In this document: positions 37,984 to 46,762 of the stretch, in pieces
How the letters are laid out: each line of letters opens with the position of its first letter
Numbering within the stretch: the stretch's first letter is position 1
Source: Hyphomicrobiales bacterium
Lineage (GTDB): Bacteria; Pseudomonadota; Alphaproteobacteria; Rhizobiales; Rhizobiaceae
Direction: 5' to 3'
Length of the DNA stretch: 64,000 nucleotides
Assembly: GCA_900469445.1 (NCBI GenBank)
Contig: UBXM01000007.1
Coordinates: 57,377 to 121,376 of the forward strand
The notes under the pieces: generated by a model
Told to the model about the DNA's origin: nothing
Databases searched by the model: none
Seen by the model: only the letters and a program-made list of their open reading frames with translations
Translations under genes and position numbers: made by a program

Positions 37984-39402
37984 ATGGGCGCTAGTCGGAA
38001 AAGACCTGCCAAATATGGATCAGGCTTGGCCAGCAGTTTGGCTGTCGCCGGATTTCTGCTGGTCGTTCCGCAGTCTTTGTCTGCGCAGGATGCTGTTCCA
38101 CCAGGCGACAGCACGGTGAATGCGGCGCCTGCAGAGGCATCCGGCCCCACCGGCGAGTTAAGGCAGAAGCAGGAAGAGACACGCAAGGAACTCGAAACGC
38201 TCGGCAAGACGATAAAGCTGTCGGAAGACAAGATAGCCGACATCGAACGGAGCATCGCGCAGACCAACAAGGACAGCGCCGATATTCGCCAGGCCCTGAT
38301 CGATTCGGCCAAAAAGCGACAGGATCTCGAAAGGAAGATCCAGGAAAGCGAGAAAAAGATCGCGGCCCTGGGGGTTCAGGAAGACGGTATCCGTGCGTCG
38401 CTTCGCAGCCGAAGGGGCGTTCTTGCAGAAGTGCTCGGCGCACTTGAGCGCATGGGACGCAATCCGCCGCCGGCGTTGCTGGTGAAGCCGGAAGATGCGC
38501 TTGCTTCCGTGCGCAGCGCCATTCTTCTGGGCGCAGTCGTGCCGGGAATGCGCAGTGAGGCCGAACGCCTTGTCGCGGATCTCAAGGCGCTGAGCGAGAC
38601 GCGCAGCGCCGCGGCCAGCGAGAAGCAATCCGTGGCGGACACGATCACCGCCAGCCTCGAAGAAGACAAGCGCATGGATCTTCTTCTGGCTGAAAACGAA
38701 AAGTTGAATGGAAAGAATACGGCTGAGCTGGAGGCCGAAAGACGGCGCTCCGAGGAGCTCGCGGGCCGCGCAACTTCGCTTGAAGGGCTTATTTCTTCTC
38801 TGGAGAGCGAAATATCTTCGGTGAGAGAGGCAATGGAGGCTGCCCGGGCGGAAGAAGAGCGCCAAAAACGCCTCACGCAGGCCGAGCGGGAAAAGGCCCG
38901 GCAGCTTGCCGAGGACGGTGTGCCTGACAAAAACCGCATTGCGCCAGCATATGCGTTTTCAAGCCTGAGGCAGAAGCTGGAATTCCCGGTTGCCGGCGAT
39001 GTCGTACGTTGGTTCGGTGATCCTGACGGGACCGGACATACGGCGCGGGGCATCACAATTGCATCCAATGCCGGGGCCATCGTGACCGCACCGGCGGATG
39101 GTTCGATCGTGTTTGCAGGAGCGTTCAGAAGCTACGGGCAAACGATCATCCTCAACGTCGGTGACGGATATTACGTGGTCTTCACAGGCATGAAGGATGT
39201 GAACGTTCGCCAGGGACGATTTGTCTTCAGCGGCGAGCCGATCGCCGTGATGGGTGAGAAAAGAGTGGCGAGTGCAACTGCGTTGGCGCTGGAAACGGAT
39301 CGCCCAACGCTTTACATTGAATTTAGAAACGGCAACACCACGGTTGATTCCAAGCCTTGGTGGTTAGCGAAAGAAACTGGAAGGGCGCGAAATGATTCGT
39401 AG
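37984..39402 (+). CDS. EnvC-like murein hydrolase activator with degenerate LytM domain
   Basis: A ~472-residue exported protein: signal peptide (to ~residue 30), long coiled coil (~55-300), then a C-terminal M23/LytM domain. The domain keeps the fold but lacks the zinc ligands: where active enzymes have H-x-H-x-E it has LYIEFR, and the usual H...D pair reads HTARGITI. It would therefore activate an amidase, as EnvC does, rather than cut. ATG 37984 has GGAGCGG upstream. It overlaps ctpA by 11 bases. The gene name envC is not certain. Confidence 0.9.
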   Translation: MGASRKRPAKYGSGLASSLAVAGFLLVVPQSLSAQDAVPPGDSTVNAAPAEASGPTGELRQKQEETRKELETLGKTIKLSEDKIADIERSIAQTNKDSADIRQALIDSAKKRQDLERKIQESEKKIAALGVQEDGIRASLRSRRGVLAEVLGALERMGRNPPPALLVKPEDALASVRSAILLGAVVPGMRSEAERLVADLKALSETRSAAASEKQSVADTITASLEEDKRMDLLLAENEKLNGKNTAELEAERRRSEELAGRATSLEGLISSLESEISSVREAMEAARAEEERQKRLTQAEREKARQLAEDGVPDKNRIAPAYAFSSLRQKLEFPVAGDVVRWFGDPDGTGHTARGITIASNAGAIVTAPADGSIVFAGAFRSYGQTIILNVGDGYYVVFTGMKDVNVRQGRFVFSGEPIAVMGEKRVASATALALETDRPTLYIEFRNGNTTVDSKPWWLAKETGRARNDS

Positions 39403-40723
39403 GGCTTCGCTTGTCATCGTCGGTGCACTCATGGGTGCGACAGCGATGAGTGTCATCTATTCGGCCGGCGTGCCGGCCCAGGCAGCCGGAGCGTCGACCT
39501 ATAAGGAATTGTCCATTTTCGGTGACGTCTTCGAACGTGTCCGTGCGCAGTATGTGACGGCGCCGGATGAGGAAAAGCTGGTCGAGAATGCGATCAACGG
39601 CATGCTGACCTCGCTCGATCCCCATTCGAGCTTCATGAATGCCCAGGATGCCGATGACATGCGGACCCAGACCCGCGGTGAATTCGGCGGCCTCGGTATC
39701 GAAGTGACGATGGAGAACGAGCTCGTCAAGGTTATCGCGCCGATCGACGATACGCCCGCTTCCAAGGCTGGTATTCTGGCCGGCGACTTCATCTCTGAAA
39801 TCGATGGTCAGGCCATTCGCGGCCTGAAGCTTGAAGAAGCGGTCGAAAAGATGCGCGGCGCGGTCAATACGCCGATCAAGCTGACGGTTATCCGCCAGGG
39901 TGCCGACAAGCCGCTCGAGATCACCGTCGTTCGCGACATCATCGCCGTGCGCGCCGTCAAATCGCGCGTCGAGAATGGCGATGTCGGTTATGTTCGGGTC
40001 ATCTCGTTCACCGAGAAGACCTATGACGACCTGGAAAAGGCGATTCAGAAGATCAAGGCCGATGTGCCGGCAGACAAGCTGAAAGGCTATGTTCTCGACC
40101 TGCGCCTCAACCCGGGCGGTCTTCTCGATCAGGCGATCAACGTCTCGGACGCCTTCCTGGAGCGTGGCGAAGTTGTCTCGACCCGCGGTCGTAACGCGGA
40201 TGAAACCCGTCGCTTCAACGCTGGTCCGGGCGACCTGACCGACGGCAAGCCGGTTATCGTGCTGATCAACGGCGGTTCGGCTTCCGCCTCGGAAATCGTC
40301 GCTGGCGCATTGCAGGATCTGAAGCGGGCAACCGTGGTCGGTACGCGCTCGTTCGGCAAGGGCTCGGTGCAGACGATCATTCCGCTGGGTGATGCCGGCG
40401 CACTGCGTCTGACGACGGCGCTCTATTACACGCCATCCGGCAAGTCGATCCAGGGAACGGGCATCAATCCGGACATCAAGGTCGAGCAGCCGCTGCCGCC
40501 TGAACTCCAGGGCAAGCTGAAGGCCGAGGGCGAATCCAGCCTCAAGGGTCATATTCAGGGCAATGCGGAGACGGAAGAGGGGTCCGGTTCTGCGGCTTAT
40601 GTGCCGCCGGAAGCCAAGGACGATATCCAGCTCAATTACGCTTTGGATCTTCTCAATGGAACCAAGACGGATCCGAGCTTCCCGGCGAGCCCGGACAAGG
40701 CTGCTGCGGCCGTCAAGAAGTAA
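39392..40723 (+). CDS. ctpA: Carboxyl-terminal processing protease (S41)
   Basis: A 443-residue exported S41 serine protease. Signal peptide or anchor (residues 1-30), S41 N-terminal region, PDZ domain (GGLGIEVTMENELVKVIAPIDDTPASKAGI, ~residue 90-170), then the protease domain with the catalytic Ser in GGSASASEIVAGALQD and Lys in GTRSFGKGSVQT. Acts in the periplasm on cell-envelope proteins. It overlaps the EnvC-like gene and is followed by a terminator-like hairpin; its operon mates suggest a role in cell-wall turnover. Confidence 0.97.
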   Translation: MIRRASLVIVGALMGATAMSVIYSAGVPAQAAGASTYKELSIFGDVFERVRAQYVTAPDEEKLVENAINGMLTSLDPHSSFMNAQDADDMRTQTRGEFGGLGIEVTMENELVKVIAPIDDTPASKAGILAGDFISEIDGQAIRGLKLEEAVEKMRGAVNTPIKLTVIRQGADKPLEITVVRDIIAVRAVKSRVENGDVGYVRVISFTEKTYDDLEKAIQKIKADVPADKLKGYVLDLRLNPGGLLDQAINVSDAFLERGEVVSTRGRNADETRRFNAGPGDLTDGKPVIVLINGGSASASEIVAGALQDLKRATVVGTRSFGKGSVQTIIPLGDAGALRLTTALYYTPSGKSIQGTGINPDIKVEQPLPPELQGKLKAEGESSLKGHIQGNAETEEGSGSAAYVPPEAKDDIQLNYALDLLNGTKTDPSFPASPDKAAAAVKK

Positions 40724-40731
40724 GAATAGTT

Positions 40732-40769
40732 GCCGCGGGAGCTGTGAGACCAGCTCCCGCGGCTTCTTT
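40732..40769 (+). terminator. Terminator-like hairpin between ctpA and the deacetylase gene
   Basis: A 13-bp perfect inverted repeat GCCGCGGGAGCTG/CAGCTCCCGCGGC with a 6-base loop is followed by TTCTTT. It lies directly after ctpA and 27 bp before the next gene, so it may cut or only attenuate read-through into the downstream genes. Confidence 0.75.
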
Positions 40770-40795
40770 GACCGCGGGATAGCACGGATATTAGC

Positions 40796-41986
40796 GTGGG
40801 TACTGATCTCCATGCACCCTTGGGACAAGGGCGGCCACCAAAGACAAGACGCTCTTGGCGTAGCTACAAGGTCGCTTTATGCGGCGGCGTGGCCCTTATC
40901 GGCATTGTCGCTCTTTCAATCTATGTGTTTCAGGAAGACGACGGGCTCAAGCGGGTTGCCGCCAATGCTGAGCCGGCCTCGTCCGAGGCCAGATCCAACG
41001 CTTCTGCTGAAGCGGGCGGGAGCGATCGCTCCACGCAGTCGGCAACATCGTCCGACCGTACTCCTTCCGGTGCCAATATCGAGCGCACGCCCACCGGCGA
41101 TGGCGGTTATGTGACCAAATACACGCCGCGGGACAGGACAGGACCGCTTGTCATCGATGCCCAGCGGATGGGACAGGATCCGCGGGTTGCGGGCCAGCCA
41201 AATCCCGACCTAATTGAACAGACCGATGCCGGACAGCTACCGATCATCGGTGCTGACGGACTGCGGCCCATGGACCAGTATGCGAGACCCTGGTCAGGTG
41301 AGAGGGGAGCAAGGATCGCCATCGTCATCAGCGGCCTTGGTCTGAGCCAGACCGGCAGCCAGAAGGCGGTCCAGCAACTGCCTTCGGGGGTGACGCTTGC
41401 ATTCGCGGCGAGGGGCAACAGTCTCCAGCGATGGATGCAGGAAGCGCGCCGCAAAGGCCACGAGATATTGCTGCAGGTTCCCTTCGAACCTTTCGATTAT
41501 CCGGCGAACGATCCTGGCCCAGGTACACTTCTGACCGCAGGTTCCGCCAAGGAAAACCTGTCGCGCCTGCATCAGGCGATGGCGAGGGTCACCAACTATA
41601 CCGGCATCGTGAACTATCAGGGTGCGCGCTACCTGTCCGATGAAAAGGCTCTTCGGCCGGTGCTGCAGGACGTGGCAAAACGCGGACTGCTGTTTCTCGA
41701 CGATGGGACGTCCTCTCTTTCCAAGACGAACGCTGTTTCCGATGCCGTCGAGCTGCCCCATGCTTTCGCCGATGTCGTGCTGGACGGGCAGGTACAGACC
41801 CAGGCCATCCTTCGCAAGCTCGATGAACTCGGACGCATTGCGGAGCGGCAGGGGACGGCGATCGGTATTGCCGCAGCTTACGATGAAAGCATCGAAGCTG
41901 TAAGGCAGTGGAGCGAAGAAGCAACGCAGCGCGGTATCGAGATCGTCGGCGTTTCGGCGATCGTGCGCGACAAAAGCCAACCCTGA
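40796..41986 (+). CDS. Divergent polysaccharide deacetylase family protein (YibQ-like)
   Basis: A 396-residue protein (GTG start) with a membrane anchor (residues ~24-45), a Ser/Thr/Pro-rich periplasmic linker (~50-150), and a C-terminal divergent polysaccharide deacetylase (YibQ/DUF610) domain: ARIAIVISGLGLSQTG..., VTLAFAARGNSLQRWMQEAR, LLQVPFEPFDYP, LLFLDDGTSS. The exact chemistry of the family is not settled. It follows the EnvC-like gene and ctpA and precedes rppH, the normal alphaproteobacterial order. Confidence 0.9.
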   Translation: MGTDLHAPLGQGRPPKTRRSWRSYKVALCGGVALIGIVALSIYVFQEDDGLKRVAANAEPASSEARSNASAEAGGSDRSTQSATSSDRTPSGANIERTPTGDGGYVTKYTPRDRTGPLVIDAQRMGQDPRVAGQPNPDLIEQTDAGQLPIIGADGLRPMDQYARPWSGERGARIAIVISGLGLSQTGSQKAVQQLPSGVTLAFAARGNSLQRWMQEARRKGHEILLQVPFEPFDYPANDPGPGTLLTAGSAKENLSRLHQAMARVTNYTGIVNYQGARYLSDEKALRPVLQDVAKRGLLFLDDGTSSLSKTNAVSDAVELPHAFADVVLDGQVQTQAILRKLDELGRIAERQGTAIGIAAAYDESIEAVRQWSEEATQRGIEIVGVSAIVRDKSQP

Positions 41987-41996
41987 TGGAGAGTGA

Positions 41997-42548
41997 ATGA
42001 TGTCCAAGAAGGACGGAGCCAGACAAGGCGGAACTGTGAAGGCGGAAGACCTGCCATATCGGCCTTGCGTCGGTGTCATGGTGCTCAACCGTGACGGGCT
42101 TGTCTGGGCCGGTCGACGGATTTCCGAAGGAAACAGCGAGTATGACGGCTCACCTCAGCTGTGGCAGATGCCGCAGGGAGGGATCGACAAGGGCGAAGAT
42201 GCGCTTCCGGCCGCCTATCGCGAGCTCTACGAGGAGACGGGCATGAAGACCGTTACTCTACTCGCTCAATCCAAGGACTGGATCAATTACGATCTGCCGC
42301 CGCATCTCATCGGCATCGGGCTCAAGGGAAAATATCGCGGCCAGACACAGCGCTGGTTCGCGTTTCGCTTCGAAGGCGATGAAAGCGAGATTGCGATCAA
42401 CCCGCCTCCGGGTGGTCACGCGCCCGAATTCGACGCTTGGGAATGGAAGCCGATGGCCGATCTTCCCGGTTTGATCGTCCCGTTCAAACGAGCGGTCTAC
42501 GATCAGGTCGTCGCGGAGTTTTCGCATCTGGCTGCGGCCGCAGCCTGA
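41997..42548 (+). CDS. rppH: RNA pyrophosphohydrolase
   Basis: RppH removes pyrophosphate from the 5' end of mRNA and so starts decay. The 183-residue protein has the Nudix box [24 protein letters not shown] (residues ~61-84) and a family-typical start ([23 protein letters not shown]). The ATG at 41997 is followed by another at 42000. It is 10 bp after the deacetylase gene and is closed by a strong terminator. Confidence 0.96.
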   Translation: MMSKKDGARQGGTVKAEDLPYRPCVGVMVLNRDGLVWAGRRISEGNSEYDGSPQLWQMPQGGIDKGEDALPAAYRELYEETGMKTVTLLAQSKDWINYDLPPHLIGIGLKGKYRGQTQRWFAFRFEGDESEIAINPPPGGHAPEFDAWEWKPMADLPGLIVPFKRAVYDQVVAEFSHLAAAAA

Positions 42549-42571
42549 ACCTTGCCCTTGCGATAAACGTC

Positions 42572-42605
42572 AAAAAAAGACCCGGCTCGAAAGCCGGGTC
42601 TTTTC
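42572..42605. terminator. Bidirectional terminator between rppH and bfr
   Basis: GACCCGGCT/AGCCGGGTC with a CGAA tetraloop, preceded by seven A and followed by TTTT. It can end both rppH (+) and bfr (-), which converge here. Confidence 0.85.
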
Positions 42606-42609
42606 GTAT

Positions 42610-43095
42610 TCATTCTGCAGCGTCGGCCGATTCCGCGTTGAGCTGGCCGTAGCGTTCCTCACCGATCTTGTTCAGCAGGTCGAGCTGGGTTTCGAGGAAA
42701 TCGATATGACCTTCCTCATCCATCAGCAGCTCTTCGAACAGCTTCATGGAAACGTAGTCGCCTGCCTCATGACAGAGATCACGGGATGCCTTGTAGGCCG
42801 TGCGTGCGTCGTATTCGCCGGCAAGATCGGCCTCCAGCACTTCCTTGACATTCTGGCCGATACGCAGCGGCGCGACTGTCTGGAGATTGGGATGGCCTTC
42901 GAGGAAGATGATGCGATCGATCAGACGATCGGCATGCTGCATCTCTTCGATGGATTCGGCGCGCTCCTTCTTGGCGAGTTTGGTAAACCCCCAATCGTCG
43001 AGAAGACGGTAGTGCAGCCAGTACTGATTAACGGCCCCAAGTTCGAGGAACAAAGCCTCGTTAAGCCGCTCTATGACCCTTTTGTCGCCTTTCAA
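42610..43095 (-). CDS. bfr: Bacterioferritin
   Basis: A 24-mer iron-storage protein with heme between subunits. Starting at the TTG codon 43095 gives 161 residues and places the known ligands at their E. coli positions: E18, E51, M52 (heme axial), H54, E94. This, and GGAGAG just upstream, support TTG over the ATG eight codons earlier. It overlaps the bfd gene by 35 bases, its normal partner, so the two are one transcript from the bfd side. Confidence 0.96.
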   Translation of the reverse strand: MKGDKRVIERLNEALFLELGAVNQYWLHYRLLDDWGFTKLAKKERAESIEEMQHADRLIDRIIFLEGHPNLQTVAPLRIGQNVKEVLEADLAGEYDARTAYKASRDLCHEAGDYVSMKLFEELLMDEEGHIDFLETQLDLLNKIGEERYGQLNAESADAAE

Positions 43096-43372
43096 TGTCC
43101 GCTCTCCTGTTTTCCTCATGGAACTGCTTCAAGCGAGACAAATATATAACGACTTCGTCCTGCGTCGAGTGACGCTGGGCATGATATTCTTCCGTCGTGC
43201 GGATAATCAGATCAACGACGTTGGGGAAACAGCCGCAACAGCGGCCGCGCTTGCTCATGGCATGATAGACTTTCGCCGGAACGATGAGCTGCCAACAGTC
43301 TTCGTCAAGAAGCTGGACGATGACGTCCTTGATTTCCTTGTCCGTTATGTAATTGCAGCTGCAGACGAGCAT
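43061..43372 (-). CDS. bfd: Bacterioferritin-associated ferredoxin
   Basis: Bfd donates electrons to bacterioferritin to release iron. From ATG 43372 the [2Fe-2S] ligands are C4, C6 and C45, C48 (CSC ... CCGC), close to the E. coli pattern. The protein (103 aa) is longer than E. coli Bfd (64 aa) with a C-terminal helical extension ([10 protein letters not shown]). It overlaps bfr. A TTCTAAA half-site, part of the Irr (ICE) motif, occurs near 43468 but no full motif is present. Confidence 0.93.
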   Translation of the reverse strand: MLVCSCNYITDKEIKDVIVQLLDEDCWQLIVPAKVYHAMSKRGRCCGCFPNVVDLIIRTTEEYHAQRHSTQDEVVIYLSRLKQFHEENRRADIERRQKGHRAA

Positions 43373-43532
43373 TTCCGGTAGACCTGTCAAACATGACCAA
43401 CGCTATCTTCTTTTGAGAAAGAAGACCCTCGATGTCAAGAAAAATCCGGTTCTGCTTAATCACGAGATTCTAAATTGCCGAGCATCGTTGCCATGGGAAA
43501 TTGCCGGAAGCGCCTTGGCGGCCGAATACGGC

Positions 43533-43805
43533 TCAAAGCGGTTTTGAAATCCCACCGCTTGCACCAACCTTCGCTGGCACGGTCGGCCGTTTGATCATCA
43601 CTGATGCCTCTATCACAAGCGGCAACAGGTCACTTGCGCCTTCATCCAGGCAGTCGAACAGATGCGTGCGCATCCGTGGCTCCCAGAACTTATTGATATG
43701 CGTGGCAACGCCTTTCGCTCTGTCGGCTTCCGGTTGTGACATGAAGAATGTGGCGATCTGATTTGCCATTCTGATCAGTTTTTCCCGACCCTGATCATGC
43801 GACAT
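43533..43805 (-). CDS. fdsD: NAD-dependent formate dehydrogenase subunit delta
   Basis: A 90-residue protein matching FdsD: REKLIRMANQIATFFMSQPEADRAKGVATHINKFWEPRMR. The delta subunit is a small accessory protein of the soluble, molybdenum-dependent NAD formate dehydrogenase. It is last in the operon, 73 bp after fdsA. In most relatives fdsC/fdhD precedes it, but here it does not. Confidence 0.92.
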   Translation of the reverse strand: MSHDQGREKLIRMANQIATFFMSQPEADRAKGVATHINKFWEPRMRTHLFDCLDEGASDLLPLVIEASVMIKRPTVPAKVGASGGISKPL

Positions 43806-43878
43806 TGATAGGCTCCTATTGCGTTGGGATACGGAGATTTCGGGGCTGAAAACGATCCGGTGCGGTTCCTGAGCGGCC

Positions 43879-46758
43879 CTATTCCGCTGCCTCCATCTTG
43901 CCTGCTATGCGGCGTGAGCGGCGAGACAGATCATTGTAATCCTCCTGCCATTCGGTAGGCCCGTTGGAGGGCGAGACCTGGACTGCAGTCACCTTGTATT
44001 CCGGGCAGTTCGTCGCCCAATCGGAAAAGTCCGTGGTGATGACATTGGCCTGCGTGTCCGGGTGGTGGAAGGTCGTGTAGACCACGCCCGGCGATACCCG
44101 ATCGGTTATCAAGGCCCTCAGCGTCGTATCACCCGAGCGGCTTGCGAGCTTGATCCAGTCGCCGTCCTTGATGCCGCGCTGTTCCGCATCATGGGGATGG
44201 ATTTCCAGCCGATCCTCCTCATGCCAAGCGACATTTTCGGTACGCCGCGTCTGGGCGCCGACATTGTATTGCGAGAGAATGCGGCCGGTGGTGAGCAGGA
44301 GGGGAAAGCGCGGTCCGGTGCGCTCGTCGGTTGCCACATATTCGGTGCGGATGAACTTGCCCTTGCCGCGCACGAAACCATCGACATGCATGATCGGCGA
44401 CCCTTGCGGATGCGCTTCATCGCACGGCCACTGAACGGAGCCCATCCTGTCCAGATAGTCGTAGGAAACCAGTGCGAAGCTGGGTGTCGTCGCGGCGATT
44501 TCGTCCATGATTTCGGACGGGTGGGTGTAGTTCCAGTTGAGGCCCATTGCCTGCGCGAGCTTCTGCGTCACCTCCCAGTCGGCATAACCGTTTTTCGGTG
44601 TCATCACCTTGCGCACGCGGTTGATGCGGCGCTCGGCATTGGTGAAGGTTCCGTCTTTTTCGAGGAAGGTCGAGCCGGGCAGAAAGACATGGGCGTAATT
44701 GGCCGTTTCGTTCAAAAACAGGTCGTGCACGACGACACATTCCATTGCGGCCAGACCTGCCGAGACGTGCTTTGTATCCGGGTCGGACTGCAGGATATCC
44801 TCACCCTGAATGTAGATGCCCCTGAACGTGCCTTCGACGGCGGCATCCAGCATGTTGGGAATGCGTAGGCCCGGCTCATTGTTCAGTGTCACGCCCCAGA
44901 GCTTTTCGAAGGTTTCGCGGGTGGCATCGTCGGAGATGTGGCGATAGCCCGGCAGTTCGTGCGGGAACGACCCCATGTCGCAGGAGCCCTGCACATTGTT
45001 CTGGCCGCGCAGCGGGTTTACGCCGACGCCGGGCCGGCCGATATTGCCGGTGACCATGGCGAGATTGGCGATCGCCATGACCGTCGTCGATCCCTGGCTG
45101 TGTTCGGTGACGCCGAGGCCGTAATAGATCGCGCCGTTGCCACCGGTGGCAAACAGCCGGGCAGCACCGCGCAGGAGATCAGCGGGAACGCCGGTGAAGC
45201 TTTCCGTCGCTTCCGGGCTGTGTGCTTCTTGCGAAACGAAGGCTGCCCAATCCTCGAACTCGGACCAGTCGCAACGCTCGCGGATAAACTGTTCGGCACC
45301 CAGGCCCTCGGTGACGATGACATGTGCCAGCGCAGTCATGACTGCGACATTGGTTCCAGGCTTAAGAGGCAAGTGATAGGCCGCTTCCACATGCGGCGTC
45401 CGGACCAGATCGATGCGGCGCGGATCGATGACGATCAGCTTTGCTCCCTGCCTCAGGCGCTTTTTCAGCCGCGAGCCGAAGACCGGATGGCCGTCGGTCG
45501 GATTTGCGCCGATGACGATCACCACATCGGAGTGCTCGACGCTGTCGAAATTCTGCGTGCCGGCCGAGGTGCCGAAGGCCTGCCCGAGACCATAACCGGT
45601 GGGGGAATGACAGACGCGGGCGCATGTATCGACATTGTTGTTGCCGAAACCGGCGCGGACCAGCTTCTGCACCAGGAATGTTTCCTCGTTGGTGCAACGC
45701 GACGAGGTGATGCCGCCGATTGCGTCGCGTCCATATTGGTACTGGATGCGGCGGAATTCCGTGGCGACATGCGAAAACGCCTCTTCCCAGGTCACTTCAC
45801 GCCAGGGATCGGAGATCTTTTCGCGGATCATCGGATTGAGGATGCGATCCTTGTGGCTGGCATAACCATAGGCGAAGCGTCCCTTGACGCAGGAATGCCC
45901 ACGGTTGGCCTGCCCATCCTTCCAAGGCACCATGCGGACGAGCTCTTCGCCGCGCATCTCCGCCTTGAACGAACAGCCGACGCCACAATAGGCGCAGGTC
46001 GTTACCGCCGAATGTTCCGGCTGGCCGATCGCGATCACCGACTTTTCCGTGAGCGTCGCGGTCGGGCAGGCCTGTACGCAGGCGCCGCAGGACACGCATT
46101 CGGATTCCAGAAAATGTTCATGCGCTCCGGGCGAGACGCGGCTTTCGAAACCGCGTCCTTCGATCGTCAGCGCGAATGTTCCCTGCACCTCCTCACAGGC
46201 GCGCACGCAACGGGAGCAGACGATGCATTTCGACGGATCATAGGTGAAATAGGGATTGGTTTCGTCCTTCGGCATCCACCTGGCATTGATCTCGCCATCG
46301 TTGCGGCTGCGGACGTGGTTGCCGCCCTCATATCCGTAGCGTACGTCGCGAAGCCCCACTGCGCCTGCCATATCCTGCAATTCGCAATCGCCATTGGCCG
46401 CACAGGTGAGGCAGTCGAGCGGATGATCGGAGATGTAAAGCTCCATCACGCCGCGGCGGATATCCTTCAGCCGGCTCGTCTGGGTGTGGACGACCATGTT
46501 GGGTGCGACCGGTGTCGTGCAGGAGGATGGCGTGCCATTGCGGCCTTCGACCTCGACCAGACAGAGGCGGCAGGAACCGAAGGCATCGACCATGTCGGTG
46601 GCACAGAGTTTTGGCACCTGAATGCCGGCTTCCATCGAGGCGCGCATGATCGAGGTGCCCTCGGGCACGGTGATGCTGCGACCGTCTATCGTCAGTGTCA
46701 CCTGTTTTTCAGAGCGGGAGACCGGGGTGCCGTAGTCGGTTTCATGGATCAGGGTCAT
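43879..46758 (-). CDS. fdsA: NAD-dependent formate dehydrogenase subunit alpha
   Basis: The catalytic subunit (959 aa). An N-terminal NuoG-like [2Fe-2S] domain (VTLTIDGRSITVPEGTSI, CRLCLVEV) and 4Fe-4S motifs (CIVCSRCVRACEE, CVSCGACVQACP) are followed by the molybdopterin domain: YCGVGCSF and, at the Mo site, DTCARVCHSPT with the cysteine ligand rather than selenocysteine. It oxidises formate to CO2. ATG 46758 is preferred over an upstream ATG whose extra residues look non-family. It is 4 bp downstream of fdsB. Confidence 0.96.
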   Translation of the reverse strand: MTLIHETDYGTPVSRSEKQVTLTIDGRSITVPEGTSIMRASMEAGIQVPKLCATDMVDAFGSCRLCLVEVEGRNGTPSSCTTPVAPNMVVHTQTSRLKDIRRGVMELYISDHPLDCLTCAANGDCELQDMAGAVGLRDVRYGYEGGNHVRSRNDGEINARWMPKDETNPYFTYDPSKCIVCSRCVRACEEVQGTFALTIEGRGFESRVSPGAHEHFLESECVSCGACVQACPTATLTEKSVIAIGQPEHSAVTTCAYCGVGCSFKAEMRGEELVRMVPWKDGQANRGHSCVKGRFAYGYASHKDRILNPMIREKISDPWREVTWEEAFSHVATEFRRIQYQYGRDAIGGITSSRCTNEETFLVQKLVRAGFGNNNVDTCARVCHSPTGYGLGQAFGTSAGTQNFDSVEHSDVVIVIGANPTDGHPVFGSRLKKRLRQGAKLIVIDPRRIDLVRTPHVEAAYHLPLKPGTNVAVMTALAHVIVTEGLGAEQFIRERCDWSEFEDWAAFVSQEAHSPEATESFTGVPADLLRGAARLFATGGNGAIYYGLGVTEHSQGSTTVMAIANLAMVTGNIGRPGVGVNPLRGQNNVQGSCDMGSFPHELPGYRHISDDATRETFEKLWGVTLNNEPGLRIPNMLDAAVEGTFRGIYIQGEDILQSDPDTKHVSAGLAAMECVVVHDLFLNETANYAHVFLPGSTFLEKDGTFTNAERRINRVRKVMTPKNGYADWEVTQKLAQAMGLNWNYTHPSEIMDEIAATTPSFALVSYDYLDRMGSVQWPCDEAHPQGSPIMHVDGFVRGKGKFIRTEYVATDERTGPRFPLLLTTGRILSQYNVGAQTRRTENVAWHEEDRLEIHPHDAEQRGIKDGDWIKLASRSGDTTLRALITDRVSPGVVYTTFHHPDTQANVITTDFSDWATNCPEYKVTAVQVSPSNGPTEWQEDYNDLSRRSRRIAGKMEAAE

Positions 46759-46762
46759 GATA

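Noticed and set aside
39323..40828. Long - strand open frame (501 codons) over ctpA
   Set aside because: Antisense to ctpA, whose PDZ and Ser/Lys active sites are intact.
43440..43500. Irr (ICE) box upstream of bfd
   Set aside because: Only one TTCTAAA half is clear; the partner half is degenerate, so I do not call a site.
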